DNA of 44,648 nucleotides from JBBSMX01 sp038232935 (GTDB taxonomy: Bacteria > Bacteroidota > Rhodothermia > Rhodothermales > JANQRZ01). Of this stretch, positions 18,859-27,416 are shown in pieces (positions within the stretch are counted from its first letter, which is position 1; the number at the start of each line of letters is the position of its first letter). The notes beneath the pieces are model-generated. The model saw nothing but the letters and a program-made list of their open reading frames with translations, ran no database searches and was not told the DNA's origin. Location of the stretch: contig JBBSMX010000020.1 in assembly GCA_038232935.1 (NCBI GenBank), positions 1 to 44,648 of the forward strand. Direction: 5' to 3'. A program made the translations under genes and the position numbers.

Positions 18859-20868
18859 ATGCAAGACAACGGATTCAAGATCTTCGCCACCCTCGCCTTC
18901 CTGGCGCTCTCGCTGTGGTACCTCTTTCCGACGCTCCAGAACCACTTCATGGAGCGGCGGATCGACAACATGCCGCCCGAAGAGCAGGAGGACTACCTCA
19001 ACGACAACTACACCGAGATCCGGGATGTGCGCGAGCGCGCCCTCAAGCTCGGCCTCGACCTCCAGGGGGGGATGCACGTCACCCTCGAAGTCCGGATGGA
19101 CGCACTCCTCCGCGCCCTCGCCGCCGACACCGATGCGGCGTTCGAGCGGGCGCTCGCCACGGCGCGCGACGAGGCTATCTCCTCGGGCGACGACTTCGTC
19201 GCGACCTTCGTCGATACGTTCGAGGAGCAGGAGCCCGACGTCCGGCTCTCGCGCTACTTCCGCAACGCCGGGGCCAACATCACCCGCCGCTCCGATAACG
19301 CTGAAGTCGCGAGCTACCTCCGCGCCGAGGCCGACGATGCCGTGCTGCGTGCCATCTCCATCGTCCGCGAGCGCGTGGACCGCTTCGGCGTCAGCGAGCC
19401 GTCCATCCAGCAGCAGGGCTCGCGCCGGATCGTCGTCGAGTTGCCCGGCGTGGACGATCCGCAGCGCGTGCGCGACCTGCTCCGTGGCACGGCCCGGCTG
19501 GAGTTCCGGCTGATGGCCGACCCCGCCGAGCTGACCGCCGCCCGCAACCGCATCATCGCGTACTACGACAACCCCGCCAACCAAGGCGCGGGAATGGGGG
19601 ACACGTTGACCGCGCCCGCCGCCGAACGCGAAGCCGATTCGCTCGCGGCGGTGAACATCCCCGCCGATGCGACAGCCGACGAGGCCGCCGACTCGGTGGA
19701 AGCTTCGATGGAGGCCGACGACCTGGACGAGGCTACACGTGCCGACAACGATACGAGCGGCGCGGCGCTGGACGACCTGCTCGGCATCGACCCGGAGGCG
19801 GAGACGAGCAAGAACCCCTTGCTCCGGGTGCTCTCGCCCGTGCCCGGTGAGACCGTCATCTTCGGGGCCGTCGCCGAGCGCGACACCGCCACGGTCGGCG
19901 CGCTCGTCCGGCAGCCGGCGGTCCGGCAGATGCTCCCGCCCGGCATCCGACTCCTCTACGACGCGAAGTCCGAGGCCCAGACCCAGACCGGCGAGGACAT
20001 CTATTACCTCGTCGGCGTGCGCGGCGGCGATCCCGAGCTGACCGGCGACGTTGTCACCGAGGCCCGCCCCGACTTCGACGCCTACACGAACCAGCCGGAG
20101 ATCTCGATCACGATGAACTCCGATGGAGCCCAGACGTGGAGCCGCCTCACCGGCGCGAACGTCGGCAAGCCCGTCGCCATCGTGCTCGACGACCTCGTGT
20201 ACTCGCGGCCCGTCATCATCGACAAGATCCCTGGCGGGCGGACGTCCATCACGGGCGTGACCCGAGCCGAGGCCGAGGACGTGGTCGTCGTGCTCAAGTC
20301 CGGTGCGCTCCCGGCCCCTGTGGACATCGTCGAGGAGCGGACGGTCGGGCCGAGCCTCGGGGCGGCCTCGATCCGCGCGGGCACGATCAGCGTGATCGTC
20401 GGCCTCCTGTTCGTGGTTTTCTTTATGGTGTTCTACTACCAGTCGGCCGGCCTCGTCGCCGACCTCGCCCTGTTGCTGAACATCCTGTTCATCTTTGGCA
20501 TCCTCGCCGCCTTCGGCGCGACGCTCACGCTCCCCGGCATCGCCGGTATCGTGCTCACGATCGGTATGGCCGTCGACGCCAACGTGCTCATCTTCGAGCG
20601 CATCCGGGAGGAGATGGCGAGCGGGAAGACGCTCAAGGCCTCCATCGACGGCGGCTACGCCAAGGCCCTCGGCGCCATCGCCGACGCCAACATCACGACG
20701 TTCTTCGTCGGCGTGATCCTGTATTCGTTCGGCGTCGGCCCGATCCAGGGTTTCGCCGTGACGCTCATGGCCGGCATCCTCTCGTCGCTGTTCACGGCCA
20801 TCGTGGTGACGCGGATCGTCTTCGACTACTTCGTCGCTGAGCGCCGCACCATGGTCGCTTTCGGCTGA
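18859..20868 (+). CDS. secD: protein translocase subunit SecD
   Basis: Membrane component that uses the proton gradient to help pull proteins through SecYEG. 669 residues: an N-terminal TM helix (FKIFATLAFLALSLWYLFPT), the hallmark LDLQGG (66-71), a large periplasmic domain with VDRFGVSEPSIQQQGSRRIV, and LDDLVYSRPVI. The C-terminal membrane domain follows with IGMAVDANVLIFERIREE. Between residues about 240 and 316 there is an acidic, low-complexity insertion (ADATADEAADSVEAS, EADDLDEATRADND) in the periplasmic domain, absent from E. coli SecD. SecF follows after 70 bases, which include a hairpin. Confidence 0.95.
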   Translation: MQDNGFKIFATLAFLALSLWYLFPTLQNHFMERRIDNMPPEEQEDYLNDNYTEIRDVRERALKLGLDLQGGMHVTLEVRMDALLRALAADTDAAFERALATARDEAISSGDDFVATFVDTFEEQEPDVRLSRYFRNAGANITRRSDNAEVASYLRAEADDAVLRAISIVRERVDRFGVSEPSIQQQGSRRIVVELPGVDDPQRVRDLLRGTARLEFRLMADPAELTAARNRIIAYYDNPANQGAGMGDTLTAPAAEREADSLAAVNIPADATADEAADSVEASMEADDLDEATRADNDTSGAALDDLLGIDPEAETSKNPLLRVLSPVPGETVIFGAVAERDTATVGALVRQPAVRQMLPPGIRLLYDAKSEAQTQTGEDIYYLVGVRGGDPELTGDVVTEARPDFDAYTNQPEISITMNSDGAQTWSRLTGANVGKPVAIVLDDLVYSRPVIIDKIPGGRTSITGVTRAEAEDVVVVLKSGALPAPVDIVEERTVGPSLGAASIRAGTISVIVGLLFVVFFMVFYYQSAGLVADLALLLNILFIFGILAAFGATLTLPGIAGIVLTIGMAVDANVLIFERIREEMASGKTLKASIDGGYAKALGAIADANITTFFVGVILYSFGVGPIQGFAVTLMAGILSSLFTAIVVTRIVFDYFVAERRTMVAFG

Positions 20869-20883
20869 CCTCCTGTTCTGCGG

Positions 20884-20910
20884 CAGGGGCGGCCGGTTGG
20901 TCGCCCCTAC
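20884..20910. repeat. GTAGGGGCG-family hairpin between secD and secF
   Basis: AGGGGCGGCC pairs with GGTCGCCCCT (one G-T pair) around a four-base loop. The outer core matches the arms at 2471-2499 and 6534-6562. As it separates two genes of one complex, it could set the SecD to SecF ratio by partial termination or mRNA protection. Confidence 0.6.
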
Positions 20911-20938
20911 GTATCCCACCTTTTGACCGTACTGTACC

Positions 20939-21847
20939 ATGAGAATCTTCGAAAACGCCGACTACCTGTTCGTCGAGAAGCGACGGATCGCCTACGTCAT
21001 CTCCGGCGTCCTCATCCTCCTCAGCATCCTCTCGCTCCTCACGCGCGGGATCGAGACGGGGATCGATTTCCAGGGCGGCACCGAGTTCGTCATCGAGACG
21101 GGCGAGGCACTCCCCATCCCCGGCGTCCGCGACGCCCTCGCCGGCGCCTTCGGCGCGCAGCCCGAGGTGAAGACGTACGACAACGATCACACCCTCCTCA
21201 TCCGCACGACGGCCGGCGGCGACGACATCGACGCCATCCAGCAGAACGCCGTGAACGCCGTGACCGGGGCGTATCCGCAGGCGAACGTCCAGGTCGTCAA
21301 GATCGACTCCGTCGGGCCGCGCTTCGCCGAGGACCTCAAGCGCGGGGCGTTCTACGCCGTCATCGCGTCGCTCTTCGTGATCTTCGTCTACGTGTGGCTG
21401 CGGTTCGAGTGGGAGTTCTCGCTCGGTGCCGTCGTGGCGCTGGCGCACGACGTGACGATCACGCTCGGCATCTTCTCGCTCTTCCACCACCTCCTCCCGT
21501 TCTCACTCCAGATCGACCAAGCCATCATCGCGGCCCTGCTCACCATCGTCGGCTACTCGCTCAACGACACCGTCGTCGTGTTCGACCGCATCCGCGAGTA
21601 CACGAACCTGTTCAAGACCGAGCCCTACGCCCAGATCGTGGACCGCTCGATCAACTCGACGCTCTCGCGCACGATCATCACCTCGGGCACGACGTTGATC
21701 GTGGTGGTGACGCTGTTTATCTTCGGGGGCGAGGTGCTGCGCGGCTTTGCCTTTGCGCTGCTCGTCGGGATCGGCATCGGGACGTACTCGTCGATCTTCG
21801 TGGCGTCGCCGATCGTCGTAGAGTTGAAGGCGCGCGCGGCCCGATGA
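20939..21847 (+). CDS. secF: protein translocase subunit SecF
   Basis: Partner of SecD in the SecDF export motor. 302 residues: first TM helix (RIAYVISGVLILLSILSLL), the SecF hallmark GIDFQGGTEFVI, a short periplasmic domain, and five C-terminal TM helices. These include the conserved GYSLNDTVVVFDRIRE and NSTLSRTIITSGTTL. Length and topology are normal for bacterial SecF. The ATG at 20939 is preceded by the secD-secF hairpin, so independent translation is expected. Confidence 0.95.
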   Translation: MRIFENADYLFVEKRRIAYVISGVLILLSILSLLTRGIETGIDFQGGTEFVIETGEALPIPGVRDALAGAFGAQPEVKTYDNDHTLLIRTTAGGDDIDAIQQNAVNAVTGAYPQANVQVVKIDSVGPRFAEDLKRGAFYAVIASLFVIFVYVWLRFEWEFSLGAVVALAHDVTITLGIFSLFHHLLPFSLQIDQAIIAALLTIVGYSLNDTVVVFDRIREYTNLFKTEPYAQIVDRSINSTLSRTIITSGTTLIVVVTLFIFGGEVLRGFAFALLVGIGIGTYSSIFVASPIVVELKARAAR

Positions 21848-21852
21848 TTAAT

Positions 21853-21918
21853 GGGTGATTGGGGGAATCGCTGATTCTGACTCCCCAATCAGCCAATCAG
21901 CGATTCCCCCAATCACCC
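21853..21918. repeat. perfect 24-bp inverted repeat between secF and the STAS gene
   Basis: Arm 21853-21876 starts GGGTGATTGGGGG and ends CGCTGATT; arm 21895-21918 is its exact complement. The loop (18 bases) itself contains CCCCAATCAGC, a partial third copy of the same words. It is the longest perfect hairpin in the window. It lies six bases after the secF stop and 15 bases before the STAS start, and probably terminates secDF transcription or stabilises its 3' end. Confidence 0.85.
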
Positions 21919-21933
21919 AATAGAAACCCCGCC

Positions 21934-22296
21934 ATGCGATTCAAAACCGAAGAGCGCTACAACGCCGTCGTCCTCCAACTCAAAGGCGACGTGATGGGCG
22001 GCCCGGACGGCGCGAAGCTGCACGACCAGCTCCGCGAGATGAAGGAGGCCAGCCAGATGAACGTCGTCGTCGACCTCTCGAAGGTTCGCTTCATGAACTC
22101 CAGCGGCCTCGGGATGCTCATCGGTGGCCTGTCCACGATGCGCAACGCGGGCGGCGACCTCCGGCTCGCCAACGCCACCGACCGCATCCAGTCGCTCCTG
22201 ATGATCGCGAAGCTGCTCACCGTGTTCAAGCACTTCGACTCCGTAGACGAGGCCGTCGAGAGCTATAACGACGAGCCCGCTCCGGAAGCGTCCTAG
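21934..22296 (+). CDS. STAS-domain anti-sigma factor antagonist-like protein
   Basis: A 120-residue single STAS domain like SpoIIAA/RsbV. Strand LQLKGDVMGGPDG, then VVVDLSKVRFMNSSGLGML with the phosphorylatable Ser in NSSGLG (the usual Asp before it is Asn55). The fold continues with GGLSTMRNAGGDLRLANATDRIQSLLMIAKL. Such proteins bind an anti-sigma kinase when unphosphorylated and so free a sigma factor; no kinase or sigma partner lies nearby. The C-terminal tail is acidic (YNDEPAPEAS). ATG 21934 was chosen after the hairpin; the frame is open upstream to 21859 only within the repeat. Confidence 0.87.
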   Translation: MRFKTEERYNAVVLQLKGDVMGGPDGAKLHDQLREMKEASQMNVVVDLSKVRFMNSSGLGMLIGGLSTMRNAGGDLRLANATDRIQSLLMIAKLLTVFKHFDSVDEAVESYNDEPAPEAS

Positions 22297-22317
22297 CGCC
22301 GCGCCGCTGTTGTCGAG

Positions 22318-22346
22318 AAGGCGGCGGGGCCACGCCTCGCCGCCTT
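22318..22346 (+). terminator. 13-bp stem terminator after the STAS gene
   Basis: AAGGCGGCGGGGC (22318-22330), a three-base loop, GCCTCGCCGCCTT (22334-22346), with a single G-T pair and a T-rich end. A good intrinsic terminator candidate upstream of purA. Confidence 0.75.
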
Positions 22347-22458
22347 TCCTGTGCTCGGACTGAGCGCCGTTGCCGCTGCGTGGCGTCGAGCGATCCTATT
22401 CGGCGACAGGCAAACACACGTTCTTCCTCTCTACCATCTGTTATCTGGACCCCGGATT

Positions 22459-23751
22459 ATGCCTGTAACCATCGTCATCGGTAGCCAGTGGGGCGACGAA
22501 GGGAAGGGGAAGGTTGTGGACCTCCTCGCTCCTGAAATGGACATCGTCGCCCGCTATCAGGGCGGTGCGAACGCCGGCCACACGATCGCGTGGGAGGACC
22601 AGCAATTCGTCCTCCACCTCGTCCCCAGCGGCATTTTCCACGAGGGGACGACCTGCGTGATCGGCAACGGCGTCGTGATCGACCCCGTGGCGCTGATGGA
22701 GGAGATCCGCACGATCCAGGAGCTCGGGTTCGAGGTCGAGGGGCGGCTGTTCATCAGCCACAACGCCCACCTCATCATGCCCTACCACAAGGCCATCGAG
22801 CAGGCGCGCGAGCGCTACCGCGATGCCGGGGCCATCGGCACGACGGGCCGGGGGATCGGGCCGGCCTACGTAGACAAGTTCGCCCGCACCGGCATCCGCG
22901 TCGTGGACCTGCTCGACCGCGACGTGCTGCGGAAGAAACTGAAGGACGCCATCGAGGAGAAGAACGCGATCCTCCGCTCCGTCTACGGCGCCGACGGGCT
23001 CGACGTGGACGCGCTCATCGAGGAGTACGTCGAGTTCGACCGGCAGATCGACCCCTTCGTGAAGAACACGCCGGAGTACCTCAACGCCGCGCTGAAGGAC
23101 GGCAAGCGCGTGCTCGCCGAGGGTGCGCAGGGCTCGCTGCTCGACGTGGACTTTGGGACGTACCCCTTCGTCACGAGCAGCCACCCCACCGCCGGCGGTT
23201 GTTGCACCGGGCTCGGTGTCCCGCCGACGGCCGTGGACCGTGTCATCGGCATCGTGAAGGCGTACTCGACGCGCGTCGGCAACGGCCCGTTTCCGACCGA
23301 ACTCGACGGCGACCCCCAGCACGATCCCGAGGCTATTGGGCAGAAGCTCCGCGATGTGGGCCACGAGTACGGCGCGACGACGGGCCGCCCCCGCCGTTGC
23401 GGCTGGCTCGACCTCGTCGCCCTCCGCTACACCGCCTCCATCAACGGCTTCACCGACATGGCGATCACGAAGCTCGACGTGCTCGCCGGGCTCGACGAGT
23501 TGAAGGTCTGCACGCAGTACCGGATCGACGGCAAGCTGACGGACCGCTTCCCGAACGACCTCGCCACGCTCGAACGCGTCGAGCCGGTCTACGAGACGTT
23601 CCCCGGCTTCGCCGACCTCGGCGGTGCGGACTCCGTGGACGGCCTGCCCGAGGCGGCGCGCACCTACCTCCGCTTCATCTCCGACTCCCTCGACGTTCCG
23701 ATCTCGACTGTCTCGACGGGACCGAAGCGCTCGGAGACGTTGCAGGTTTAG
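22459..23751 (+). CDS. purA: adenylosuccinate synthase
   Basis: Joins IMP and aspartate with GTP to give adenylosuccinate in AMP synthesis. 430 residues, normal length. GSQWGDEGKGKVVDLL at the start is the P-loop with catalytic Asp. Also seen: GGANAGHTI with the catalytic His, GTTGRGIGPAYVDK, EGAQGSLLDVDFGTYPFVTSS, and TTGRPRRCGWLDLVALRY. The start ATG at 22459 gives MPVTIVIGSQWGDEG, as in the family. The 162-base leader after the STAS gene holds a terminator but no octamer as clear as those before other genes. Confidence 0.97.
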   Translation: MPVTIVIGSQWGDEGKGKVVDLLAPEMDIVARYQGGANAGHTIAWEDQQFVLHLVPSGIFHEGTTCVIGNGVVIDPVALMEEIRTIQELGFEVEGRLFISHNAHLIMPYHKAIEQARERYRDAGAIGTTGRGIGPAYVDKFARTGIRVVDLLDRDVLRKKLKDAIEEKNAILRSVYGADGLDVDALIEEYVEFDRQIDPFVKNTPEYLNAALKDGKRVLAEGAQGSLLDVDFGTYPFVTSSHPTAGGCCTGLGVPPTAVDRVIGIVKAYSTRVGNGPFPTELDGDPQHDPEAIGQKLRDVGHEYGATTGRPRRCGWLDLVALRYTASINGFTDMAITKLDVLAGLDELKVCTQYRIDGKLTDRFPNDLATLERVEPVYETFPGFADLGGADSVDGLPEAARTYLRFISDSLDVPISTVSTGPKRSETLQV

Positions 23752-23779
23752 GAGGGCCGCCCCCACGAAGTCTCGTCGC

Positions 23780-24657
23780 GTGAAACCCCTCCTGCTCCTC
23801 TTCCTTGCCTCTGCGTGTGCGGCTTGGCATCCGGCTTCAGTCCCGCCGCCTCAGGATACGGCTATCCCGGACCCTGTCGCCTTTCCGTACCGCGAAGTCG
23901 ATGGGCAGGCGCTTCAGGCGTATGTGTTCACTCCGGGCACTCGACCTGCTGGCGAGCCGGTAAGTGCTGTGCTCCTCTTTCACGGAGGGGATGGAGCGTA
24001 GGGCAACCGGAGTGGACGTTCGATGCGGCGCGCCGCTTTGCCGCGCACGGTATGGTCGCCATCCCGATTCAGTACCGGCTCTCGCAGGGAGACGTGACCC
24101 CTATCGACGCCCTCGCTGACGTGTGCGCTGCGTTCCGCTGGGCGCGTGAGCACGCCGACGAATTGGGACTCGACACGAGCCGAGTCGCGGGGTATGGCGT
24201 CTCAGCCGGGGGGCATCTGGTGGCGAGCGCAGCCACGGTCGGGTGCCCTCAGGAGGAACCGTCAGCCGTCCGCTCCGTGCCGGACGCCCTGTTGCTGTGG
24301 TCGCCCGCTTTGGATATGGCCCGCGACGGCTGGTTCGAGCGGAAGCTTCAGGAGCGGGCGACAGCCGAGGCCTATTCGCCTGTCGAGCATGTCCGGGCGT
24401 CGACGCCGCCGACGAGCATCGTGCAAGGGGATGCAGACACCCTCACGCCTCTGTCCGGAGCCGAGCGGTACTGCGAACAGTTGACCGAACTCGACGGCGT
24501 TTGCGAGCTGAACGTGTATGGAGGTGTGGGGCATCTGCTCACGCGCAACCTCGAATACCAGGAAGGCGACTTCGACCCGGACCCGAAGGCCGTTGCAGAC
24601 GGCATTGCGCAGCACCTGGAGTTCTTACGAGGGTTGGGGTTTATTGAGGAGGAGTGA
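23780..24657 (+). pseudogene. frameshifted alpha/beta hydrolase (esterase/lipase) lipoprotein
   Basis: Two frames together make one esterase. From GTG 23780 the first reads MKPLLLLFLASAC (a lipobox) to AVLLFHGGDGA and stops at TAG 23999-24001. The second frame continues the same fold with GWSVGQPEWTFDAARRFAAHG, the nucleophile elbow GYGVSAGGH, IVQGDADTL and GVGHLL. Adding one G to the GGGG run at 23987-23990 restores HGGGWSVG, the oxyanion motif of HSL/BD-FAE-type esterases. So the gene has lost one base in a homopolymer, by mutation, slippage or sequencing error. If intact it would be an outer-envelope lipoprotein acting on short-chain or acetyl esters. The downstream frame shows no decay. 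Confidence 0.85.
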
Positions 24658-24693
24658 GACTGCGAGTTGCATGGAGACGGGGCGCTCAGCCTG

Positions 24694-24701
24694 TATCTTC
24701 C
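24694..24701 (+). promoter_or_regulatory. candidate -7 box TATCTTCC
   Basis: TATCTTCC ends 36 bases before the GTG of the sensor kinase at 24738. It is identical to the octamer at 32738-32745. Confidence 0.4.
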
Positions 24702-24737
24702 CCCTTCTTCCGCCCGCCCGCTCTCCCTTTCCCCACG

Positions 24738-26126
24738 GTGAAAGCCTACCGGACCTCGGTCAAGATCAAGCTCGGCCTCATCGTGGCGGCCGTGCTGATC
24801 GCCGTGTCGTCGCTGTGGTACACGAACGCGCTCGCCAACCGGCTGATGCGGCAGGAACGTGCGGCCATCCAGCTCTGGGCGCGCGCGCAGGAGTACGTCA
24901 CGCAGGTCGATGCGACGAACCCGTACCAGGAGGACTTCGTGCGGCTCGAACGGCTGCTCGACGACGCCGCGCTGCCCCTCCCGACTCGCTCGGCCGATTC
25001 GCTCCGGCAGGCGCTCCGGTGGGCGCGCTCCATGCCGGCCTCCGACGAGATCAACTTCGTCTTCAACGAGATCGTCGAGCCCGAGACCCGGTTCAACGTG
25101 CCGGCCATCATCACCGACACGAGCCTGACGGCGATCGTCACCTCGCGGAACGTGGCCGTGGACTCGTCGCAGACGCAGCAGGAGATCGACGCCTACCTGC
25201 TTCGCACGGCCGCGTCGATGGACGCCATCCACCCGCCCCTTCGGCTCGACCTCGGCGGCGGGCTCGACGTCCAACTCATCCACTACGGCGAGAGCGACAT
25301 CGTCCGCTCGCTTCGGTGGTTCCCGCTCGTGCAGTTCCTCTTCGTCGGCCTCTTCATCTTCGTCGGCTATCTCGGTTTCTCGTACGTCCGGCGCAGCGAG
25401 CAGTCGAGCCTGTGGGTGGGGATGGCGAAGGAGGCCGCGCACCAGCTCGGCACGCCGATTTCCAGCATCATGGGCTGGATCGAGCTGCTCCGCGTCGGCG
25501 ACGGGGCCGTCGAGAACGAGCAGGTCGCCGATGAGCTGGAGAAGGACGTAGGCCGCCTGCACCGCGTCGCGGACCGGTTTCAGAAGATCGGCTCGGTCCC
25601 GGCACTGGAGGCGCAGCCGCTCGCGCCCGTCGCCGAAGCCATCGCCGACTACATCCGCCGCCGGATGCCCTCCGCCGGGAACCGCGTGCGGCTCGACGTG
25701 GACGTGCCGCCGGACCTGTGGGTCGCGCTCAACCGCGAGCTGTTCGAATGGGTGGTGGAGAACCTGCTCAAGAACGCACTCGATGCCATTGAGGGGCGCG
25801 GCGTAATCTCGGTGCGGGCGACCCGGACGCCGCCGCGCCGGGGCAGCGGCACCGGCACGGTCACGATCGACGTGAGCGACACGGGCAAAGGCATCGAGCG
25901 GAGCGCGGCTCGCCACATCTTCCGCCCCGGCTTCTCGACGAAGAAGCGCGGGTGGGGCCTCGGCCTCAGCCTCGCCAAACGGATCGTCGAGGACTACCAC
26001 GGCGGCATGCTCACCCTCGCTGAGTCGAAGCCGGGACAGGGCACCACGTTCCGCATCACCCTCGCCGAAGCGGAGCCCGTGGCCGACGCGGGCCGGCCGG
26101 AGCGCAATCAGTTACAGGAGGCCTGA
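24738..26126 (+). CDS. sensor histidine kinase, two-TM type
   Basis: 462 residues. TM1 at KIKLGLIVAAVLIAVSSLWY, an extracytoplasmic sensing region (about 35-195), and TM2 at FLFVGLFIFVGYLGFSYV. The H-box WVGMAKEAAHQLGTPISSIM carries the phospho-acceptor His. The N-box is ENLLKNALDAI, then DVSDTGKGI, STKKRGWGLGLSLAKRIV and GQGTTFRITLA. The GMAKE.AHQLGTP type is frequent in Bacteroidota. No response regulator is adjacent, so it is an orphan. The start GTG at 24738 follows a candidate promoter. The lipoprotein gene begins three bases after the stop, so the two are probably one operon and the lipoprotein may relate to the sensed signal. Confidence 0.88.
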   Translation: MKAYRTSVKIKLGLIVAAVLIAVSSLWYTNALANRLMRQERAAIQLWARAQEYVTQVDATNPYQEDFVRLERLLDDAALPLPTRSADSLRQALRWARSMPASDEINFVFNEIVEPETRFNVPAIITDTSLTAIVTSRNVAVDSSQTQQEIDAYLLRTAASMDAIHPPLRLDLGGGLDVQLIHYGESDIVRSLRWFPLVQFLFVGLFIFVGYLGFSYVRRSEQSSLWVGMAKEAAHQLGTPISSIMGWIELLRVGDGAVENEQVADELEKDVGRLHRVADRFQKIGSVPALEAQPLAPVAEAIADYIRRRMPSAGNRVRLDVDVPPDLWVALNRELFEWVVENLLKNALDAIEGRGVISVRATRTPPRRGSGTGTVTIDVSDTGKGIERSAARHIFRPGFSTKKRGWGLGLSLAKRIVEDYHGGMLTLAESKPGQGTTFRITLAEAEPVADAGRPERNQLQEA

Positions 26127-26129
26127 GCG

Positions 26130-27416
26130 ATGTGGTGCAGATGGATGTTCGTACTTCTCGTAGGGGCACTCGCCGGCTGTCAGACGGAGCCTACGCCATC
26201 GACGGTAGCGCCTGTCGCGGAGGAGGTGTTTCGCGACGTAGCGAGTCCGGCGGGGCCGGGGAGCGGCGAGCCCGGCCTGTTTCGGATCGGTGACCGGGCG
26301 GCGCTGAGTTGGGTGGAGGAGCGGGAGGACGGGCACGCCGCGCTTCGCTTCGCCGTGTGGAAGGGGACGGCGTGGTCGAGCCCACGTACCGTCGCCGAAG
26401 GTGACGACTGGTTCGTCAACTGGGCTGACCGGCCGGGTGTCGTCGCGCTCGGCGACAGCGCGCTCGCGGCGTACTACCTCGTCCGACACGGCGGCGACAA
26501 TCGGTACGCCTACGACATCCGGCTCGTCCGCTCCGATGACGGCGGGCAGACGTGGAGCGCGTCGATCACGCCGCACCGCGACGGGACGCCGACCGAGCAC
26601 GGCTTCGTCTCGGCTGTCCCACAGCCCGACGGAAGCCTGCTCGTCGCGTGGCTCGATGGGCGCGGTTACCACCCGGCGAAACAGGCGCACGACGAAGAGG
26701 AGCACGACCCGCACGAAGAAATGTCGCTCCGCACCGCAACGCTCGCCCCCGGTGGTCGGCTGAGCGATGAGGCCCAACTCGATCACCGGACGTGCGACTG
26801 CTGCCCGACGGCCGCTGTCGCCGCTTCCGGTGGCGTGCTCGTCGCCTACCGCGACCGCTCCAACGACGAGATCCGCGACATCGCCGTCGTTCGGAAGCAG
26901 GATGGCTCGTGGTCCGCGCCCGCCCTCGTCCACACCGACGGGTGGCACATCGAAGGTTGTCCTGTCAACGGTCCCGCACTCGCCGCCTACGGGGATCGCG
27001 TCGCCCTGGCGTGGTTCACCGGTGCGGACGACGAACAGCGCGTCCACCTCGCGTTCTCCGACGACGCCGGGTTGGGATGGGTTGAGCCGGTGATGATGAG
27101 TGACGGACACCCTGCCGGCCGCGTAGACGTGATCTTGCTTGACGATGGCGGTGCCCTCGTGAGTTGGGTCGAGCAGGTGGGGGAGGTCGCCGAGCTGCGT
27201 GTCCGGCACGTCACCGCCGACGGGACGCTGGGCGCGTCCGTGCTCGTTACGTCCATCTCTGCCGACCGTGCATCCGGTGTGCCCCGGATGATTCGCGCCG
27301 GCGGCACGGTCCTGCTGGCGTGGACCGACCCGGCCGATCCGGCGCAGGTGCGTGTCGCAGCGGCGGGGCTCGCCGACATCATCCGGCCAGCCCCTCCAGC
27401 AGCGTCCGCGCCGTGA
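26130..27416 (+). CDS. BNR/Asp-box repeat lipoprotein, sialidase-like fold
   Basis: 428 residues, lipobox LVGALAGC (Cys17). The mature protein looks like a beta-propeller: SDDGGQTWSASITP is a canonical Asp-box, and LLVAWLDGRG, VLVAYRDRSNDEIRDIAVVR, AWFTGADDEQRVHLAFSDDAGLGWVEPV and VLLAWTDPADPAQVRVA are further blades. A His/Asp/Glu-rich loop (HDEEEHDPHEEM) and a DHRTCDCCPT segment are unusual and might bind metal. The catalytic Arg triad of true sialidases cannot be confirmed by eye, so no sialidase activity is claimed. Operon with the preceding kinase. Its 3' end overlaps the convergent TetR gene by 38 bases. Confidence 0.75.
   Translation: MWCRWMFVLLVGALAGCQTEPTPSTVAPVAEEVFRDVASPAGPGSGEPGLFRIGDRAALSWVEEREDGHAALRFAVWKGTAWSSPRTVAEGDDWFVNWADRPGVVALGDSALAAYYLVRHGGDNRYAYDIRLVRSDDGGQTWSASITPHRDGTPTEHGFVSAVPQPDGSLLVAWLDGRGYHPAKQAHDEEEHDPHEEMSLRTATLAPGGRLSDEAQLDHRTCDCCPTAAVAASGGVLVAYRDRSNDEIRDIAVVRKQDGSWSAPALVHTDGWHIEGCPVNGPALAAYGDRVALAWFTGADDEQRVHLAFSDDAGLGWVEPVMMSDGHPAGRVDVILLDDGGALVSWVEQVGEVAELRVRHVTADGTLGASVLVTSISADRASGVPRMIRAGGTVLLAWTDPADPAQVRVAAAGLADIIRPAPPAASAP

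Noticed and set aside
18853..20940. A 695-codon minus-strand open frame opposite secD
   Set aside because: Antisense shadow; composition is His/Arg/Asp/Gly-rich and shows no motif, while secD is unmistakable.
22347..22458. Possible purine riboswitch before purA
   Set aside because: No conserved riboswitch core or pairing pattern could be recognised; only the terminator at 22318-22346 is supported.
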